In this document: piece after piece, positions 21,808-24,249 of the stretch
How the letters are laid out: each line of letters opens with the position of its first letter
Numbering within the stretch: the stretch's first letter is position 1
Virus record (IMG/VR): IMGVR_UViG_3300031857_001346
Coordinates: 1-24,249 of that record
Reading direction: 5' to 3' (one strand)
Source of the DNA: a virus
DNA length: 24,249 nucleotides
The notes under the pieces: generated by a model
Seen by the model: only the letters and a program-made list of their open reading frames with translations
The model's database searches: none
What the model was told of the DNA's origin: nothing
Translations under genes and position numbers: made by a program

Positions 21808-22872
21808 TCAAGCCCTCCCGATCAGATGGGTGATGTCGTCGGCGTCGGCGCGGTGCTGCTCCGACGCGGGGACGGAGCGCGAAGCCGCGATCCAGCTCTC
21901 AAAGGTCGAGCCGTTCGCGCTATCCGCACGGCGGGCACCGGCCACGATCACAGCGTCAAGCCCGACAGAGTCGAGCGAGTCGGCGCGCTCCTTGCCAACG
22001 ATGGCACCGGCGACGGCCCGGCGGGCGTCGAGCAGCGTCACGGTGTCGGCCAGGTCCACCTTGTGCGAGGCGGCGGCGGCGAAGATCGAGCGCCACGCGC
22101 CAGCGTTGCTGTCGGCGCGATGCTCAGGCTCCTCCATCTCTTCCTTGGCGAACTTTTTGAGCTCGGCCTTGACCTCGGGGTCAGAGTGCTCGGGCTCCTT
22201 GGCTTCCTGCTCGGCCCACTTGGCGAGGGCGTCGCCAATCTTGCCGTCCATCGCGTCCATGCGGGAGTGCATGTCCTTCATGGCGGCATCGTGCGCGTCC
22301 ATGCGCTTGGAAAACGAGGTCAGATCCTCGGGACTGAACTGCATGTTGGCTCCATCGGCACGAACCGCGACTGCGGGACCACCGCGGGGGGTTAGGGTCA
22401 AGATGAGGTGGTTGGGCGCGTACATGCGGGTGCGACGGTGAGTCGCCCCGTCATGCCGGTCATCCTCCGCGGTGGGCACAGCGTCGGCGCTGTAGCCCAA
22501 CGACACGCCGCGGACGCCGCGAGCGACGGCGTCGAGACCGTCTGGCGTGTCCACGACGAGCTCACCCACCAGCGCGCCCTGCGCCGCGTCGAACCGAGCC
22601 GAGAGGATGGTCCCAGCGCGAGCGGCCCCTCGGGTGTCGCCCACATCGACCCGGTCGGGGTGTGCAACGTCCTCGAGGCCGACGACGACCGGAAGCCCGA
22701 CCAGCGACTCGATGAACTGCGGGTCCGAGAGGACGGCGGCGTCCACGCGCTCGGCACCCCAAGGGTAGCGAAGCACACCAGCTCGGGCCAACACGACCGG
22801 CAGACGGCGAGCGCCCGTGTCCAGCGTAGCTGGAACGTCGAGTCGGTCGTAGCGGGCGGGATGTGGTTGCAT
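21808..22872 (-). CDS. Prohead protease (DUF2213-like) fused to scaffold
   Basis: A 354-residue protein that probably cleaves scaffold and capsid during head maturation. Residues about 1-172 fit DUF2213-type proteases: LARAGVLRYPWG (28-39), RVDAAVLSDPQFIESLVGLPVV, HPDRV (71-75) and GVRGVSLGYSADAV (119-132). MYAPNHLILTLTPRGGPAVAVRADG (150-174) closes the domain. His71, Ser124 and His155 are candidate catalytic residues. After that, residues about 180-250 are a Met/Lys/Glu-rich helical scaffold (KRMDAHDAAMKDMHSRMDAMDGKIGD and onward). The C-terminus (KVDLADTVTLLDARRAVAGAIVG) is a normal end. The start ATG is close to the end of an 85-bp gap and has only a weak Shine-Dalgarno. Confidence 0.78.
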   Translation of the reverse strand: MQPHPARYDRLDVPATLDTGARRLPVVLARAGVLRYPWGAERVDAAVLSDPQFIESLVGLPVVVGLEDVAHPDRVDVGDTRGAARAGTILSARFDAAQGALVGELVVDTPDGLDAVARGVRGVSLGYSADAVPTAEDDRHDGATHRRTRMYAPNHLILTLTPRGGPAVAVRADGANMQFSPEDLTSFSKRMDAHDAAMKDMHSRMDAMDGKIGDALAKWAEQEAKEPEHSDPEVKAELKKFAKEEMEEPEHRADSNAGAWRSIFAAAASHKVDLADTVTLLDARRAVAGAIVGKERADSLDSVGLDAVIVAGARRADSANGSTFESWIAASRSVPASEQHRADADDITHLIGRA

Positions 22873-22878
22873 GCCTTG

Positions 22879-22907
22879 GCCCTACACCTTGCGTGCGAAA
22901 ACGTCAA
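22879..22907 (-). promoter_or_regulatory. Weak promoter candidate before the protease-scaffold gene
   Basis: On the minus strand TTGACG (22907-22902) and TAGGGC (22884-22879) are separated by 17 nt. The -35 is good and the -10 is poor (two of six). If used, transcription would begin about at the ATG (22872) and the mRNA could be leaderless. Confidence 0.22.
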
Positions 22908-22917
22908 CCCGCTGCTC

Positions 22918-22930
22918 TGACAGAATGTCA
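22918..22930. promoter_or_regulatory. 13-bp palindrome TGACA-N3-TGTCA, copy 1 (possible operator)
   Basis: The plus strand reads TGACAGAATGTCA, perfectly symmetrical around a 3-bp centre. It is one of two such sites 30 bp apart in the short non-coding gap, 11 bp upstream (in transcription direction) of the candidate -35. Confidence 0.5.
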
Positions 22931-22947
22931 GTAGGACCAGCCAGGGT

Positions 22948-22960
22948 TGACATGTTGTCA
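22948..22960. promoter_or_regulatory. 13-bp palindrome TGACA-N3-TGTCA, copy 2 (possible operator)
   Basis: The plus strand reads TGACATGTTGTCA. Its last three bases are the stop codon of the minor head protein gene on the minus strand. It has the same arms and centre length as copy 1, with starts 30 bp apart, close to three helical turns. Confidence 0.5.
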
Positions 22961-24064
22961 GTCTTCCATGATGTCGTCGGGGAGGATGGGGTCCGCGTAG
23001 CAGCGACATTGGATCGCGTCACCGGGGTGCCCCGGTTGCGTGCCCGGCCCGGCCACAGGTGGATCCGACCAGCTGAACGTCTTGCCGTCGAGCGCCCAAT
23101 GCGAGGGACGGGACCGGGCGAACCTGCCGCCAGGGCGACCTCGGACGCGCTCGTCGTCCACGGTCATCCACATGTACTTTTCCACCCCGGCGAGTCCCTG
23201 GTTGACCTGAGTGATCTGGCCGTTGAGCTTGCCCACTTGGTCGCGAGCAATCAGCTTGGCGTGGCGCGGAGCGATGCCGAGCCGCTGCATGAGCTCTCGT
23301 TGGATCCCGGTGTACCTCGACCCCTCGATGATGGACTTGGACATCCAGCTCTCGGTGCCCACAAGCCAGTCCTGCGGGATCCTGCTGATGAGGTCGAGGT
23401 TGAGCCGCACGAAGCCCTCGAGCGCCTCGGCGTGCGCCGCGGTGGGTGCGATGTTGATGAGCCGGATCGGCTCGGTCTCGATGCCGATCTGCGACTGCAA
23501 CGTCGAAGCCACGATCCCCCGCTGGGTCAGCTTGGCTGGGCTGGCACCAGCTCGGATCATCGTGCGGCGCGCCGCCTGCGTCGAGAGCCGCTCGACCTGT
23601 TGGGCCTTCGCCGCGATGGCAGCAGCGGACGCGCCGATAGCCGGGAGGATGATCGGCACATCGGACATGGACCGGCGGAGCCAGTAGACGAGGTCGGCGG
23701 CGTCGAGGTCGGTGAGTTCGTCGTCGTCGTCGGCGTCGGCGTCGAGGCGGCGCAAGCCGGGCCTGCGCTGGGTCTCCCACGCTCTAAACGCCTCCAGGAG
23801 GAGCCGTCGCATCTTGCGCGACCATTCACGCGCCAGCTTGACGTAGAGCGCCTCCAGGGGCCTCGAGGACGGTCTCCGCGGCGGCTTGCGCTCGAGGGCG
23901 TCGTCGCGGTGGCGGCGCGCCTCGATGGCGCGACCCTGCCGGGAGGCGAGCATCTTGGCTCGGCGGCGCGAGACCTCGTTGCCACGGGTGTAGGTGTAGA
24001 CCTTGCCGGTCTCACCCCACCGGTAGCCGGGCTTGCCGCCCTCGCTGGCAGGCTGGACGGGCAT
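22958..24064 (-). CDS. Mu F-like minor head protein
   Basis: A 368-residue head morphogenesis protein of the phage Mu gpF type. The ATG at 24064 is placed one base after the upstream stop; the earlier in-frame start (24130) would overlap that gene by 65 nt. The N-terminal part (YTYTRGNEVSRRRAKMLASRQGRAIEARR, about 24-51) is very basic. An Asp/Glu cluster follows (about 108-120). The C-terminal half is family-like: LIARDQVGKLNGQITQVNQGLAGVEKYMWMTVDDERVRGRPGG, then HWALDGKTFSWSDPP, then HPGDAIQCRCYADPI with the diagnostic CRC. It is a minor virion component near the portal, possibly ejected with DNA. Confidence 0.85.
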   Translation of the reverse strand: MPVQPASEGGKPGYRWGETGKVYTYTRGNEVSRRRAKMLASRQGRAIEARRHRDDALERKPPRRPSSRPLEALYVKLAREWSRKMRRLLLEAFRAWETQRRPGLRRLDADADDDDELTDLDAADLVYWLRRSMSDVPIILPAIGASAAAIAAKAQQVERLSTQAARRTMIRAGASPAKLTQRGIVASTLQSQIGIETEPIRLINIAPTAAHAEALEGFVRLNLDLISRIPQDWLVGTESWMSKSIIEGSRYTGIQRELMQRLGIAPRHAKLIARDQVGKLNGQITQVNQGLAGVEKYMWMTVDDERVRGRPGGRFARSRPSHWALDGKTFSWSDPPVAGPGTQPGHPGDAIQCRCYADPILPDDIMED

Positions 24065-24065
24065 G

Positions 24066-24249
24066 TCAGTCCTCGTCCGCGCCGGTGATGCCACGCGCCC
24101 AGTCCACGCCGCTGGTGCCGCCCCAGCCAAGCCACGCGACGTACCCGGCGTCCTTCCACGGGGTGTCCTTGTGCTCGGCGTCGATCTCGGCGTTCTTGCG
24201 GTGACGGTTGAACGCCGCCATCTTGGAGACGGTCTCGTAGCCGACGTAC
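24066..24249 (-). CDS. C-terminal fragment of an upstream head gene (possibly portal), truncated by window edge
   Basis: The last 60 codons of a gene that continues beyond the window; I translated them from the sequence. They read roughly ETVSKMAAFNRHRKNAEIDAE, then TPWKDAGYVAWLGWGGTSGVDWARGITGADED. The WGG-x-x-G-x-x-WA motif with an upstream RHR helix is a small module I recall at the ends of various phage head and portal proteins. Its place just upstream of a Mu F-like gene makes the portal protein the best guess. The fragment is too short to decide. Confidence 0.5.
   Translation of the reverse strand, partial: YVGYETVSKMAAFNRHRKNAEIDAEHKDTPWKDAGYVAWLGWGGTSGVDWARGITGADED

Noticed and set aside
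18753-22441. Two very long plus-strand ORFs (635 and 611 codons) opposite the neck, capsid and decoration genes
   Set aside because: They are antisense to recognised structural genes, cross gene boundaries, are Arg/Gly/Ala/Asp-biased without motifs, and are explained by high GC in the third codon position.
22947-22975. Plus-strand promoter beginning at TTGACA inside palindrome copy 2
   Set aside because: There is no acceptable -10 at 16-18 nt, and it would only transcribe antisense to the head genes; the match is explained by the palindrome.
22871-24088. A 405-codon plus-strand ORF opposite the minor head protein
   Set aside because: Antisense to a gene with clear Mu F-like motifs, no Shine-Dalgarno, and shadow-like composition.
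1-24249. tRNA genes, insertion sequences, integrase or attachment sites
   Set aside because: None was seen; nearly all the sequence is accounted for by tightly packed phage genes, although a base-by-base tRNA scan could not be run.

Overview
The window is part of a high-GC tailed bacteriophage or prophage genome with a contractile-tail (myovirus-type) particle. Three things point that way. There is an almost complete head-to-tail gene series in canonical order: minor head protein, protease/scaffold, capsid, neck genes, sheath, tube, frameshifted tail chaperone, tape measure, hub/plug/spike, wedge and fibres. Most neighbouring genes overlap by about 4 nt (ATGA or GTGA). There is almost no non-coding space. 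No integrase, repressor, terminase or attachment site lies in the window, so temperate or lytic lifestyle cannot be decided. The host cannot be named; the base composition only says it is probably high-GC.

Positions 1-3887 (plus strand) are one translationally coupled operon of metabolic and accessory genes. It holds the C-terminal part of flavin-dependent thymidylate synthase ThyX, two small unknown or Ea22-like proteins, a pentapeptide-repeat protein, several small Cys-rich proteins, a tiny winged-helix protein and a C5-cytosine DNA methyltransferase. Almost the whole methyltransferase gene is read a second time in the +1 frame by a 284-codon ORF. That ORF has its own Shine-Dalgarno sequence and a protein-like motif pattern, and it is the most unusual item here.

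Positions 3888-3913 are a short convergent junction. An 8-bp inverted repeat includes both facing stop codons.

Positions 3914-24249 (minus strand, so read from high to low coordinates) are the late region. It starts with the C-terminal end of an upstream gene (possibly the portal), then a Mu F-like head protein. A non-coding gap of 85 bp follows, carrying twin 13-bp palindromes that overlap the head-gene stop codon. Next come a protease-scaffold fusion, a putative decoration protein and the major capsid protein, followed by a textbook hairpin-plus-U terminator. The neck genes come next (a small protein, DUF4054-like, gp10-like with a 280-residue Arg/Lys-rich extension, a closure protein and a neck terminator). 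The tail genes follow: sheath, tube, chaperone with a TTTTTTC -1 frameshift site, and a short tape measure. After these lie the baseplate (Dit-like, plug, hub, Gp138-like spike, gp46-like, J-like wedge, DUF2612-like), three fibre or tail-tip genes, and a lysis-type cluster with an M15 peptidase among small membrane or helical proteins.

The left operon probably serves nucleotide supply and DNA modification early in infection. The minus-strand genes build and release the particle. Family names come from recognition of motifs and gene order, not from database searches.
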